Below, piece by piece: positions 9,293 to 22,910 of a stretch of 64,000 bases of DNA. Position 1 is the stretch's first letter, and every line of letters begins with the position of its first letter. Under the pieces are notes generated by a model. That model was not told where the DNA came from, searched no databases, and was given only the letters and a program-made list of their open reading frames with translations. The stretch is taken from assembly GCA_030068075.1 (NCBI GenBank), contig CM057826.1, positions 33,716,211-33,780,210 of the forward strand. Direction: 5' to 3'. Both the position numbers and the translations under genes were made by a program. The stretch comes from Paguma larvata (taxonomy: Eukaryota > Chordata > Mammalia > Carnivora > Viverridae).

Positions 9293-11411
9293 TATGAGAA
9301 TATTTAAATTATGCAATAAATCCCAAAAGTTCTTGGAAACTCCACTCTGCCTCAGTTGGCACCAAATACACCAAACATATTTCCACAAAGCTTCTGTTTG
9401 TGTCCTCCCAGCTGACGGTAAACAGAACCTTCCCTTGACAAAGCTGTGAACTATGAAGAGTTCTGTTTGTTTTCTGTGTTTCCAGCTGTCCCTTTGTAGC
9501 GCTGGCCTTCCTTCCACCTCATGCCCTCTAGGTTTCTTAGTCCTGCATCCTTGATCAGAGTTTTAAACACTCTGATACCAGTCATGTATGTTTGTGACTC
9601 AACTGACACGTCATCACATTTTCTTTAAAGGCGCAGTGTCTTACAACAACGGACATTCATACGTTTCTCTCTTCGTGCATTCACTTAACTGGTTTCGGTT
9701 TAACTGAAGTTTATTGACACATATTATGTGCCCGCTGGGCATTGTGCATGGTGCAGAATTTTAAGAATAACTAAGACAGAACAACATCCCTTGTAAGAAG
9801 CATGAATGAATGAATGGTTTTAGGTGCTTTATTATTAATGACGAATGAATTAAAGTTATCTTAGGGCTCAGAAAACAAATGGAAAGAAAAAGAGCCCCTG
9901 AAATTTTTTTTCTCCTTCTACCCTATAAAACGGGCTGAAGGGAACTGTGTGACTTCTGTTTTCCGGCTTCATGAAGGATCAGGGCTCGATCTTTTCCTGT
10001 GATGTGTCCCTGACACAATCCTTCACAGTTTCTCCTGCGGTCTGGGCAACTGGGCGGCATCTTTTCTGCCAACAACTCAGCTTGACTTGCTCTCCTTGCC
10101 TTTTGCTCTCAGACTCCTGGATGCATATTTTATGTTTTCCAGCTTATTATTTTAATTACTTCCCAGTAAGAGTTCCCCAATCTATGTGCTGTCCTGTGTG
10201 CCTCCTATTAAAACATATATATTATCAAATATAATCTGACCTGAAACTCGTTCTCCCTATCTGGCAAACTTTGCCTCTGTTAAATAGACTTCCACAAAGG
10301 AGATTATCCACTAATTACTATTAGAAATATTATTGTGTTGGGAGAAAGCAATATTCATCGTTCTGGGTTTTTCCTAGATTGGTCCTCGGATCCATTTCCT
10401 GCCCATCTCTGCTCAGCTCTGTGCTAAAACCTGTGCATCACCAGTGTCCCTTGGACAATGACTTGTACTTGGTTTTGTTGGTGGGGGAATGGAAGATCAG
10501 AAGCCGAGGAGATCAGAGCCCAGGAGAGAGAACTCTGGGTATTCCTTCCTCTCCTTCTCCTCTTTGATTGACTGGTAACTTTTCTGGCATTGGCTGTGTC
10601 GTTCCAGATCCGCATTTCCTTCTGGATGACCCCTCCTCCAGTGCTCCAACTTTCACTGGAGACCCTGCAGTATTATTTCCTCCCCTTGCCCCTTAAGCTC
10701 AAGGAGTGGTAACAGTTCCTCTCTATTGCTGGTCTGCCTTCATCATTCCTTGCTTGTTAATTTCCCCTGCCCACACCTCTATAACTGGTAACTTTGTTCA
10801 CCTGTCTTCATCTGAATCAATTGGGATATATTACGTGTCATAGTCAGGACACTGACTACAGTGCACATCTTCTGCAATAAGTAACCAGTGCCTAATAATA
10901 TGTTTTATATGTGTGCAAGGTAACAGGGGAGTGTAATTTAATACAAAGTGCATTGTGAAGCATCTAGTGCTTGCTCGATATGCTATATTCTTTGAACTAT
11001 GCAAAAGATAATGACACATGTCATTTGACCTTAAGAAATATGTAATCTAGTATTGAGTTTTGATTATTACAGAGATTTTTTTTTAATTTAGTGAGTGACT
11101 GTGAGGTCCAAAAACATTGATTGCTAAATGTCCAATAAAATACTTTCACACAAATAACTCTAGAAAATGAATACAGGAAAGTAGAAATTATGCTCATAAA
11201 AACAGTTGTGGAAACCTGCAGTAAATAAGGCTCCATATTAAAATTACCCTTCTTCTTTTCAATTTACTATGAAAATTTTAAATGTTTCCTAATCATTAAA
11301 ATCATTAATTTTTTTGTGAGTGAATTTGTTACATTGAACTTTACTTGTAGTTTAGTTAGAAAGGAAGGAGGGAGATTAGTATTATTTTTCAACCTAATTT
11401 GTTTTTATCTA
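9293..11411. other. Intergenic, no gene seen
   Basis: Single-copy-looking AT-rich DNA. The stretch near 9676-9790 (tttattgacacatattatgtgcccgctgggcattgtgcatgg) resembles an ancient interspersed repeat. Open frames of 60-90 codons show no recognisable domain. Confidence 0.5.
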
Positions 11412-11424
11412 AAGACATTTCTTT

Positions 11425-11640
11425 TTTTCTATAATAGTTTATTTTCAAATTGGTTTACATATAACACCCAGTGTTCATTCCAACATGTGCCCTTTTTAAT
11501 GCCCGTCACCCCCTCTCCCCCCTCCCTCACCCCTCTCACCCTCAGTTTGTTCTTAGTCTTTGAGAGTCTCTTATGTTTTATCTCCCTCCCTCTCTGTGTC
11601 TTTTTTTTCTTTCCCCTCTTCCCCTCCCCCTGGTTTTTGC
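11425..11640 (-). mobile_element. 5'-truncated L1 3' end (felid-type)
   Basis: T-rich start, then the L1 3' end in antisense: ttggtttacatataacaccc, agtgttcattccaacatg, cctcagtttgttctta, gagtctcttatg. It is flanked by a perfect 13-base target-site duplication AAGACATTTCTTT at 11412-11424 and 11641-11653. The intact duplication and short body (216 bp) show a simple target-primed insertion with heavy 5' truncation. Confidence 0.92.
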
Positions 11641-11954
11641 AAGACATTTCTTTAAAAATGGGTACGCAGCTAGCCTTGAATTGTTCAGTTAGGCATAAAA
11701 GCCGGGTACAGTACCAAAACTCACAGATAATTTTGTGGATTGATCACTGTCCAGACAATTCCATAAATTTCACAAATAACTTCTCACAGAAATCAACATA
11801 ACCCAGTATTTATGGATCTCAGATCAAGCAGCCTTTTGTCTTTTTCTCCCCTTTGTCTATCTTCTCCCCTTATCAGCACAAACAGTTATAAAATTGTGAA
11901 CCTTTAGAGTTGGAAAAGACTTTAAATTCCTTAGTTCTGCTGCCCTTGCTTCAC

Positions 11955-12066
11955 AGGTGGGGTGTGGGAGGAGGAAGAAAGAGGACAAGAAGAAGGAGGA
12001 AGAGGAGGGGGAGGGAGGGGAGAATGGGGAGGAGGGAGGGGAGGGAGAGCAGCGGGAGGCGGTGGC
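11955..12066 (+). repeat. Purine-rich (GGA/GAA) tract
   Basis: About 110 bases almost entirely G and A on the plus strand, with partial mirror symmetry and many GGAGG/GGGAGGG units. Low-complexity DNA capable in principle of triplex formation. Confidence 0.8.
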
Positions 12067-12069
12067 CTG

Positions 12070-13024
12070 GGAAGATGAAGCAAGCTGCCCAGGATGACAG
12101 GACTAGTAGTAATGAACTACTATGCCTGCACTAAACTAGCGAATTGCAAGAAAGCTTCACACACTTAAAAGATGTAATACACTTGCAAGAACAACAGTGG
12201 CCCCTGGAAGCTGTGGGATAGGGAGGGAGAACATTTCCTAATCTCCAGAGCATTTAGCATGTTTTTTGGAAAATTCTGAGGTCATTCCAACTTGTGCCTT
12301 TAGAAGAGCATGTCCTTGTGGTTGAGAACATCCTAGACGATCCCTGCATTAGGAGAGCATTTCATTGAATTGCTTGAATCCTAGCTAAGGGATAAAGACT
12401 GCCCTCAGGATAATAGTTCAAAAATATGTCATCTTAAAATTAATTTCTGCTCAAGTGTCTATAATGGCTCCTTCTCGTCTGTGCCATTCTAGCTTTCACA
12501 TTCCTGTTTCAGTTGTCAGGTTTGGATATTTTGGTTTGATGTATTTAAATTTTATGAGCAGAGGGAGAAAGGACTTGGAAAGTTTTTTTGGCTAACTTGT
12601 GAGAAAGAAATACTGTTTTGCCTTTAACTAAAGTCATGCTAATTTGTGGGTGGATTAGGGTATATTCTTCCTACTTTATAGCACTAGATAGCAATGTTTC
12701 CTGGATTTATTTATGTAGCTGGTATTATTTTTACTGTTTTACCTATTTTCACTGTGGTTAAAAATAGGGAAATGTACATAGGAAGTATTTATTCTTGTAT
12801 TTTCTGCAATTAGAACTGTGAGAAGTTACCATACTCATTTCTTGAACACACACACATACATACTCCTCTTCAAACACCTCTTGTTACACATCTGGTCTTT
12901 TTTTATTTTTACTTTTGAAACGCAAAGCCTGTCAGATTATTTGGAATTGGTTAAAAACAATATTTTTAAACTCCCAAGCATGAATTAAGAAGATGGGCAA
13001 GAGCTGAAGTGACCCATTTTCATT
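12070..13024. other. Intergenic, nothing recognised
   Basis: AT-rich DNA with a short (CA)n at about 12847. No coding or transposon signal that I can support. Confidence 0.5.
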
Positions 13025-13345
13025 CCCCCCCCCCCCCCGTTTTATTGAGAAATAACTAACAGGCATCACCGGAAGTTTAAGGTATGCAGCATGACGAGTT
13101 GGCTTACATATATTGTGAAATGCTTCCCTAGTAGGTTTAGGGAACATCTATCATCTCATATAGATACAAGGAAAAGAAAAAAATAGATTTCTCCTTGTGA
13201 GAGAACTCTTGGGATCTGTTCTTGTAGCAACTCTCCTGCTATCATAAAGCGGTGTTAACTGTAGTCCTCATGTTGTTCATTGCATCCCTAGTACCTGTTT
13301 GTTACAGGAAGTTTCTGCCTTTTCACCACCTTCCTCCAAATACAT
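13025..13345 (-). mobile_element. Old L1 (L1M-type) 3' end with poly-C junction
   Basis: A run of 14 C (13025-13038) precedes an antisense L1M 3' end: ttttattgagaaataac, ggtatgcagcatgacgag, tattgtgaaatgcttccc, gtgttaactgtagtcctcatg, cctagtacctgttt and tctgccttttcacca. These follow the known order of the mammalian L1M 3' UTR. Diverged, with no ORF. Confidence 0.75.
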
Positions 13346-16300
13346 GAACATCTTTTGCACTAGTTCAATATTTACTTATAACACATTAATGTTATTTATA
13401 TGAATTGGTGCTGCGTTCTCTCTATTTTGGAGGTCAGCTTCTAGATGGACAGAAATAAGCGCAGTAAAAGAATTGCTTGGTACAACAGGAAAAGTAGCCC
13501 ATTATAATTGGAAGGCAACTTTGGATATTTGATTTATCAAAGAAGTTTCAGTGCCGTACAAGAATAGACATGTGAGTTTGTTGTCTTTGACAAATAGCAG
13601 GAAACAGAAAGGAATAGTGACCTTAGATGTATGTGTTGAGGTCCAGGAAGGTGAAGAGACCTGTTCTAGTGGCAGAGCCAGGTCCCCTCTTCAGACACTG
13701 TCCTGTGAATAGAGAAGTGCTGGGCACCCAGTCTGAGTACTCTGAACTTCAGAAATGTCAGTATCGAAGTCTGGGGAGATATGTATTGGAAGGATCTAAA
13801 GAGTAAGGACGGTCGTTCTTTACATTGATGTTTTTGTATTTTTCTCTTTCAGGTGCCTGATTTTATTCTTCCAGAAAGTTTTGAGTTCTGAATACATAAT
13901 CGAAAGCATGTCCTCTGCTTCTTTATTCCTTTCCTAAATGTAGACACTTGTTCTGCATAACTTCTTCGTCCATTTAATTATTAATACTACCACAGTAGTA
14001 GTAGAGAGAGCCTTTTGCCCTAACTTGAGTGCTGTGCTCTATCTGCTAAGTTACTCCAGATCATTCTTCTGCTTGGTGTGGACACCTGACTCTTGAGCTA
14101 GTTTTGTGCCAAAATGAAATATAAGTTGGTTATTTTGCATAATCTAGGGCTGGCTGGCAGCAAATAGATTCTACGTATGAGTGAAGAAAAAGCCTTTTTA
14201 AACTATTTGAAGACATTCCCTGCAAACATTTGGGGCTTCTTTCAGTGACGATTCTTAACACCAGATCCCAATCTGAGCAGTAGAGACCTGAGGGATGATG
14301 CCAAATCATTTTTTTTTTAAGAGAACAAAGGGGGCTGCGAGGAGAAAAGAAAAATCCCTATTTACTCATTGCTTACGAGTTAGAATTTAGGTGGCTGCCT
14401 AAATTCTGCTGCCGTTTTCAACTCTGGTTTTGAATTATAAGTTTGTCGGTTGAATTTCTGTTAATGCATTTTTAATTGAGTAAAATTTTAAATTAGAACA
14501 AACTCAGTAAACCTAAGGACAGGATCTCCCATTCTCAAACTCCAAAAGAAAAAAGAAAAAATTAGAACTAAGCAAAGCCAGGGGGAAAATGTGACTAGTT
14601 TATCTTTTGGTAAATAAGCAAGGGAAATGAAATACAGACAGCAAGGAAGCCACATATTTGGTAAAGATAGAAACCTCAGATTTTTTTTTAAATAAAGCAA
14701 CTTCCAGATTTAGCAATATAAAGTATAATTAGTTTTGGTACTTAGGAACATTTTATTGATAAACACTCCCCTTTTAGGCCTACTGAAAATGCACAAGGCT
14801 GTATCCACATGACAGCAGACAAATGTTTTAGGAAGAAATGAATTGTGTAAAGGTTTGGGAGCCAGTTCACTTACATAGTTTGAACCCTTTTTTTCCATCC
14901 TATCTGACTTGTCTTTATTACCAACTGAATTTTTCAAAGTCACCCCACTAAGTGACTATTAGGGAAAATGAGAAATTCATGGCTGGCATTATGTTGGTGG
15001 AGGATAAAGAGAAAGCTGTGTATCCCTCAACTCCCATCAGCAAAGAGCAGAAGCTGGAAGTAAATTCCAGGTGAAGAGGGATGAGGTCAAGGTTTTAAAT
15101 ATTTTGTCACAGTGACTGTTTCCTACAAGGGCCCAGTGAAGGGAAGCTGGCCTGCAGATGGAGGGGATTCCCATCTGATCCCTATCTTTCATCAAAGCAG
15201 CTATAAGACTGACAGCCAGAGTCCCAGGAACTTTCTTCTTGGGTGGAGAGTAGTGGGTGAGGCACTGTCCTCAGTTCTAAGAGTGTGTGAGGTTTCTGTG
15301 GAAGGGACTGGAAGATTAGACAGGGGCAGGACCGATGGGAGTGGTTGCCCCCTGCCCTACATTTTGCAGAGAGAACCATATTAAGACCCTTTACATAAAT
15401 CATCACTATTTTCTCATAATGTTTTATCTTTAGCACTACTGTACAGAAACGAGTAAAGCTAATAAAAAATAATATGTTTTTGTTGGAGAGGCAGATCATC
15501 TTTAATCAGTAGATTTTTAGTGATTTTTCATTTAGAAAGGTCTTAAAATGTACAGAAAGGAAAGGGAGTGTGTTTTAAATTGAGCGATATTTTGAAGCTC
15601 AAATCAGTCTTTGACTCAGCAGATGTGTATGCTGTTCGCTGTTGGATGTTATTTTGGGTTTATTTTCTGACAAAGGTATATTTCCTGGCACTGTTTCTTA
15701 TAGGAAAATATACAGTTCCTCAGCCTTTACTTTCAAGGCTTTCATACTATTGGAGATTGCTGAGTCTGTCCAGATACGAGTAAGATGTGGAATGACAAAT
15801 GCTTGATAACCTGTGTTTTAATTATCTCCACTAATAGTGTCTTCTGCAGTGTTCATGTGGGGGAGAAAAGGACAATTCAGAATAGTTGTCAGGCTCACAG
15901 AGTGTGTAATTATGACATTTTCAGGTGAAAAAAGAGGATGTGCATGAGACCTGGAAGTTAGGAAGTCTAGATCATATCTCTGGTTCTGACACAAATGATT
16001 GTGAGGCCTAGGGCTAATATTTAGGCAAAGGGGTAAATAACTTTTGGCTTTAAAATTCTAACATATGAGACCCAGAATAACGAAAGTCGTGTTGTTTTCA
16101 GTACTGCACTAGAACGATATTAAACATTGGAAGTATGATCTTGTCACTCAGGTTATTTTCTGGAATCATGGAGTAATAGAACTGAAATGCCCATCTAATG
16201 CCAAACTCTCTTTTCATTTTTTCCTCTACAATGCACATGAGGCAACTATGATCCACAAAGGAAGAATTATTTGCCCAATATTTTCCAGCTAATTCGTGAC

Positions 16301-16635
16301 AGAACCTTAGAAGCTGTGTACCCCAACTTCCCAATATTCTTCTCACTGTATTCATCTCTCAGAGCAAAAGTAATGTAAAACTTTTTTCTTTTTTAGGAAG
16401 ATAGTAATAGAGTGAGAAATATAGTGAGTATATGTAAATGTGGACTGAGGAGAACTCTGACTAAATAGATTTTTTAAGGTTCTTATTCAAGTTACTATAA
16501 AAAAACTGGCAAAAATCTAGGTACTTTAGGATGCGAAGGGGTTAGAAATCAAGTTCCTGGTACTTGATTAACCATAAGTATCCTTGATGAGACCACTGTG
16601 TTCGATTATATATATTTATAATACTATATTTCTTT
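13346..16635. other. Intergenic, single-copy
   Basis: No gene or clear transposon. The patch at about 13625-13740 may be a very old MIR-type remnant. Frames at 15112-15384 and 15182-15499 overlap on opposite strands and look spurious. Confidence 0.5.
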
Positions 16636-16840
16636 AACATTTTTTAAGTTTATTTATTTTGAGAGAGAGTGTGCATGTGTGGGTGGGTTAGGGGTAGAGA
16701 GAGAGAGAGAGAGAGAGAGAGAATCCCGAGCAGGGTCTATTCTCACAGAACCCAACACAGGGCTCGAACTCATGACCCATGAGATCACTGTGCCAAAATC
16801 AAGAGTTAGACACTTAACCGACTGAGCCACCCAGGTGCCT
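16636..16840 (-). mobile_element. Felid tRNA-derived SINE
   Basis: Antisense CAN-SINE: TTTATTTATTTTGAGAGAG tail, long (GA)n, GGGCTCGAACTCATGACCC, GAGATCA, CTTAACCGACTGAGCCACCC and AGGTGCC head. The target-site duplication is not clear. Confidence 0.9.
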
Positions 16841-18269
16841 CTATAATATTTTAGAGGTCCAAAGACACTGGAATGATCAGCAGTTGAACCTTCTGGGTCA
16901 ATTGGAAATTTTGAAAAGAAATTGTCAAAAAACTGCATGAATGAGCAAGATGATGATATAATCTTTCATCAGGTGATTTCTAGGAATTTATCCCAAGGAA
17001 ACAATCCCTGGCCTTTCTTTTCATCTGAGTGGAAAGATGACTTAATTTTTAATATCAGTCTCACTCTTGAACTAACTGGACTTCATCCCTAACTATTTTG
17101 GTCATGTCTGCTCTAGGGTACTTCTTTTACAAAGAAGGTTGCTTTTATTATTACCAGGTATTTCTTGTTTTTAATATACTTTCTTCGCTTTTTTTTTTTT
17201 TTAGAAAACTTACCATAGAATTTTTAGAAAATCTTAGTCTAATGATATCCATTTAACCATATATTTTCTCAATATGATTATATATCAGTCTATATACTTC
17301 CCCAGCTAGAATACTCTCCTTGTTCCTTGTATATCCATGCTTAGAATGTTCATACCTTGGAGTTCTTAAATAAAACTAATCACACTCCCATTTCAGTGGC
17401 TGTACATTAGATAGAAATAGATCAATATTTATAAATTTTTCAATGTATTTTCATAAAGTTATCTAGTAATTAATTTTAACAGCATCACATCACACAATTC
17501 TGGGACCTGTCATTCCTATTTTAGTCTATGTGAAAAGTATCTCCTGGTATTTTGAAATGCATAGTTTTATGTAGCAGACACTATTGATTGCCTATCCAAG
17601 AATCGTCACCATCTTTTCCCTTTGTGACATAGTCTCTAATTTATTTGGTGAACCCACCCTCCTCCTCAAAGTCATATAAACGCACTAAGTCAAAATAATA
17701 TACCATTGTGTTTGCTGGTGATCGGATTTAGGATGAGCATATGACATAGTTCTGGCATAGGGAAAGGCTTCTGACAAATCTCACTGACATATAAAGAGAT
17801 GCCTCTTTTTCTCCAGCCAGCCATTGTCAACCATATGTAGATGTGGTCTTTAGAACTGCAGCAGAGTTTGTATCTATGAAAGGAGGAGCAGACAGCAGTG
17901 AGAACCATGTGAGATGACTGAAACTCAGGCAGAACTACAAACTTTTTGGTCTGAAACACCAAAATGCAGACTGATGACCTTGACCATTGGAAAGTGAGGG
18001 GCAGTTCTGGAAAGTAGAGGGCCAGAGAATGGGAGCCCCATATTCTCTGAATGAGCTCTACATAATTATCTGGCTAAATACTGTAACACACGTATGTAGA
18101 ACAGACCCTAGCTAAGGATAAAACAACTGTGCTGAGATTTGAGCTACTAAAGAATTGGCATCCAACTTGAATCCAATGGAAGTAATCAGTAATATAACAC
18201 AATACTCAGGGTATCATTGACAGTATCTAGTATCTAACCCAACTTCACTTAATCAGAAAAATATGACCC
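16841..18269. other. Intergenic with possible decayed repeat
   Basis: No gene found. The segment at about 17690-17990 (ggatttaggatgagcatatgac..ttctggcat) resembles an ancient interspersed repeat also hinted at near 61.1 kb; I cannot name the family. Confidence 0.4.
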
Positions 18270-20216
18270 TTTCTCAAGAGAAAGGACACTCAGCAGATAG
18301 CAATGTGAGGGTGACCCATATGTCAAAAGTAGCATAGAAAGACTAAAGAGTTGTACTCAAGAGGTAAATTAAGATAAAGGAAAATATACTCACAATGATT
18401 TAAAAGGTGGGAAATCAAAGCAGAGAGATAAAAAAACATTCAAAAGAAGAAGCAAATAGAAATTCTGAAGCTGAAAAGAAAAACATAACATCCTTACTAA
18501 AAGTGTCACTTAATAATAGAATGGAGATTTCAAAGGAAAGAATCAGTGAAACTAACTAGGTCAATGGTAATGATCTGGAGTATATGGAGTAAAAGTTTTT
18601 AAAAACATTAAAAAAGACTCTGGAACTTACAGTGTAATATAAGTTCTAATATATGTGCAATTGGTTTGCCAAAGGGGAGAAAGGAGAAAATATGACAAAA
18701 AGAAAGAGGAGGAGGGTGAAGAAGAGAAGAAATAGTGGCTAGAGTTCTGAAAGACACAAATTTATAAATTTACAGAAGCTATAAGTCTATAATTTTACTC
18801 CCAAACTCAAATGAATAATAGCTCCATATCTCTTAAGTAAATCAAATAATTATAGAAGATTTTACCACAAAGCAAACTACAGGCCCAGATGGTTTCACTA
18901 ATCAATTCTAAGAAACAGTAATGAAGAAAAGCCCCAATATTACACTAAACATTTCATGAAAAAGAGGACAAATTGCTCCCAAATTATTTTACGAAACTAA
19001 TAGTGTAAGATATTGAAAGAAAAGGGAAACCAAAGACCAATATTTCTTGGGAATATAGACAACAAAATATTAGCATAACAAAATAAAGCATGAAAAATAT
19101 TAAACCTTTATTATGCAGGATTTAAAAATGCCTTTTATAAACATTTAAAAAAAAATAAATCAGACATATTAAATCTTGACTAAATAGGGTTTAAGAATTC
19201 CCCTTTTTAACATTTAATATAAATATTAACAGATTAAAGAAGAAAAATATTTCAATAAATGTAAAGAAATAATTTGAGAAAACTCACCCATTTATCATAA
19301 AAATTTCCAAAACAGAATAAAAGGTAATTTCCTTAATCTGATAAATGATGTATGTAAATATAGACAGTTAATATCATACACATTGATAAAATAATGAACA
19401 TTTCTCCCTAGATATTGGAAACAAGGCAAAAATACACATGGCCACCTGGCCACCACTTTTATTTAACATTGGCTGGAAGTCCTAGTATTCATTGGAATAA
19501 GAGAAGAAATAAACATCATAATTGCCTTTAATTCACAGGTGATATAATTGTTTATATAGATAATCCTAAGGAATCTGCAAAAATACTAGAAATTAAATTG
19601 GACAATGATGCAGGAGACATTAAGGTAATATGGAAAAAGCCTATGTACCTTTACAAACTAGCAGGAACAATTGAAAAATAAAGTGTAGAAAAATTTCATT
19701 GGCAATTGTGTCACCGTACTTATAGTACTTGAATAAATCAAACAGTGGATGTATGATATCTCTACACTGAAAACAAAACATTCTTGAGAGAAATTAAGAA
19801 GACCTACATAAATGGAGAGATATACCTTGTTTATGAATTGAAGGACTCAGTATTTTTAAGACATTAATTCTCTCAAAATTTGTAGATTTAATGCAATCCT
19901 AATCATAGTCTTAGCAGACTTAATTTGTAAAAATCAAAAAATGATTCTAAAATGTATATGGCATTCTAAAAATCTAAAATTTTTAAAGCACTTTTCAAGA
20001 ATAAAATACTGTAATTCTGAATCATAAAGACAGCATGGGTTAGACAAAAAACAATTGACAGTGAAACGGAAGAGAAATCTCAGAAACAGATCTATACTTG
20101 TGTGGTGATTTGATTTTCAACAAAGTTAGATAAGCAGTCTAATGGTCAAGGAAAGTATTTTCAACAAATGATGTTGTAATGACTGGGAACCCGGATTAAA
20201 AATTAAAAAAAAAAAT
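18270..20216 (+). mobile_element. Old L1, left part (ORF2 remnant, interrupted)
   Basis: Strongly decayed L1 in sense orientation. Recognisable ORF2 tracts include tacaggcccagatggtttcac (RT, 18880), ttggctggaagtcctag, gatataattgtttatataga (YxDD-region equivalent), gatttaatgcaatcctaatc and tcaacaaatgatgttg. It breaks off near 20200 where another L1 begins, and its continuation reappears at about 29301 in the same orientation. Many stops; no coding capacity. The left limit is approximate. Confidence 0.7.
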
Positions 20217-20270
20217 AATTGAGATTGAGGATTTCCAGGCCAGGATGCAAGCAGCTTAGAAGTCACAACA

Positions 20271-21143
20271 TCACCAAACTCCACACCCGAATAACAAAGA
20301 ACCCAGTGAATAAATGAGCAGAAGATATGAATAGACACTTCTCCAAAGAAGACATCCAGATGCTCAACAGATACATGAAATGATGCTCAATGTCACTCAT
20401 CATCAGGGAAATATAAATCAAAACCACACTGAGATACTACCTCATGTCAGTCAGAGTAGCTAAAATGAACAAATTAGGAGACTATAGACGCTGGTGAGGA
20501 TGTGGAGAAATGGGCACCCTCTTGCACTGTTGGTGGGAATGAAAACTGGTATAGCTGCTCTGGAAAACAGTGTGGTGGTTCCTCAAAAAATTAAAAATGG
20601 AACTACCCTATAACCCAGCAATAGCATTGCTAGGCTTTTATCCAAGGGATACAGGAGTGCTGATGCATAGGGGCACATGTGCCCCAATGTTTTATAGCAG
20701 CAGTTTCAACAATAGCCAAATCGTGGAAAGGGTCTAAATGTCCATCAACCGATGAATGGATAAAGAAGATGTGGCTCATATATACAATGGAATACTACTT
20801 GGCAATGAGAAAGAATGAAATCTGGCCATTTGCAGCAACGTGGATGGAACTGGAGGGTATTATGCTAAGTGAAATAAGTCTGTCTGGAAAAGGCAGATAC
20901 CATATGTTTTCACTCATAGGTGGATCTTGAGAAACTTAACAGAAGACCATGGGGGAGGGGAAGAGGAAAAAGTAGTTAAAGGGAGGGAAGCAAATCATAA
21001 GAGACTCTTAAATACTGAGAACAAATTGAGAGTTGATGGGGGAGAGGGGAAAGTGGGTGATAGGCATTGAGGAGGGCACTTGTTGGGATGAGCACTGGGT
21101 ATTATATGGAAACCAATTCAACAATAAATTATATTTAAAGAAA
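20271..21143 (+). mobile_element. Younger 5'-truncated L1 inside the older L1
   Basis: 873 bp of less diverged felid-type L1: ORF2 C terminus (aaatgatgctcaatgtcactc, ggaactaccctataacccagca, atccaagggatacagg, gaatggataaagaagatgtgg, atggaactggagggtattatg) and 3' UTR (gagcactgggtattatatgg, ending aataaattatatttaaag). It is bounded by the 11-base duplication AAGTCACAACA at 20260-20270 and 21144-21154. An 83-codon open piece at 20679-20930 is the ORF2 tail. Confidence 0.92.
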
Positions 21144-22910
21144 AAGTCACAACAGCTATCCCAACAACAAAAAGCTGGACAAACTGAAAGATTAGCAGCT
21201 CTTCCTAGATCTTTTAGAGAAATGAGATCACAGATAAAACCACTACCCCAAATACTGGAGAGACAGAAAAGCAAGGAAACAGAACTTACCAGAACAGAAA
21301 TCTATGAGCAGATATCTCCAACAGAACCAGTGCCAGGGCAAGGAAATATGAACAGTAATTGACAAGTGTTGGAGGCTATGTGTGTACAACTCAGAGTTAA
21401 AAACTATGGGACCTGATCATAGGAGGGCTCCCACACTTCTGTGAGTTTTACTTCCAGGAGCTCTATCAGGTCGTCAGAGTGAATATTGGAGAAAAATCTC
21501 AGGTTTCCACAGGGGGAAGGAATAGGAACCATGTTTAAATATGCCAGAACATTCTGTTCTTCATAATGATGTATTTTCTCAGGAAAAACTATTTTACAAG
21601 AGTGTAACCTTCTGAGTTTTATCAGAACTAGGGGAAAGGAAATATTCAACTTCAGTAAGCCCTAGCTTTCTGTCTAGGGGAAAGGAAATAGCCAAATCCA
21701 GCCTCCTCTAGCCATACTATTCCACCTAAGGGCAGGACGATATACCGAGAAGTAATGGTTAAGTTCATAGTCCAGGGGCATAGATTCACCAAAAGGCAGA
21801 CACAATCCTGTGACTAGGATGCTTCTTCTCTTCCCCACACCTTATCATTACGTTACTAAAAGCCTATTTACCACAGCCCCTTTACCAAGTACATCATGTC
21901 TGCCTTTCAACACAAAATTACAAGACATATTAAAAGGCAAAAAATATTGTTTGAAGAGGCTGGACAAGCATTAAAACCAGAGTCAGATAAGGCAAGACTG
22001 TTGTATTTATCAGAGAAGGAATTTTTAAAACTTTATTAATATGCTAGGAAATAATAGATAATATGCAAGAATAGAGAGGTAATATAAACAGAGAGATGGA
22101 AATTCTAAGAAAATAAAAAATAAATGCTAGAGAACAACAACAAAAAACTGTAATAGAAATGAAGAATGCCTTCAATGGACTCAGTGACCAGACATGGCTG
22201 AGAAAAGAATCACTGAGCTTGAGGATGTGACCATAGAAACTTCTAAAACTAAAAAGCAAGGGGGAAAAAAAAGAATGAGAAAAAAACATAAAAAAAGATC
22301 CAAGAACTGTGAGATAACTATAAAAGGTATAACATGCACATATTGGGAATACTAGAAGGAAAAAAAAAAGAGGAAGGAACAGAAGCAATAATGACTGAAA
22401 ATTCCCCCAATTAATGTCAGAAACTAAATCACAGATTTAGGAGCCTCAAAATATACTAAGCAGGAGAAACCAAAAAATCTACACGTAGGCATATTATATT
22501 TAAGCTTTAGAAAATTAAAGATTAAAAAAATTTTCTTTTGGAAGAAGCCAGAGGAAAAAAATACCTATATGGGAACAAAGATAAAAATTACATCTGACAC
22601 CTCAGAAACTATGTAAGCAAGAAAAGAATGGAGTGAAATATTTTTAAATGTTAAGAGAATAAAAGCTGCCAACATAAAATTATGTACCCTGAAAAATGAC
22701 CCTTCAAAAGTGAAGGATAAAGAGGCTTTTTCACACAGAAACTGAGAGAATTTGTTGCTAGTCTGCCTAGTAAGGAATGTTAAAAGAAATGCTTCAGAGA
22801 GAAGGGAGGTGATATAGGTCAAAAACGCTGATCTACATTAAAAAAAAAAAAAAAGAAAGAACATTGGATGATGAACAAATGAAAGTAAATCTTTTATCTT
22901 TCTTATTCTT

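Noticed and set aside
11316..11801. 161-codon plus-strand open frame
   Set aside because: It crosses an antisense L1 tail and both target duplications; the hydrophobic, Ser/Pro-rich stretch is pyrimidine-rich DNA translated.
20679..20930. 83-codon frame with LINE-like motifs as a host gene
   Set aside because: It is the ORF2 C terminus of a 5'-truncated L1 bounded by target duplications.
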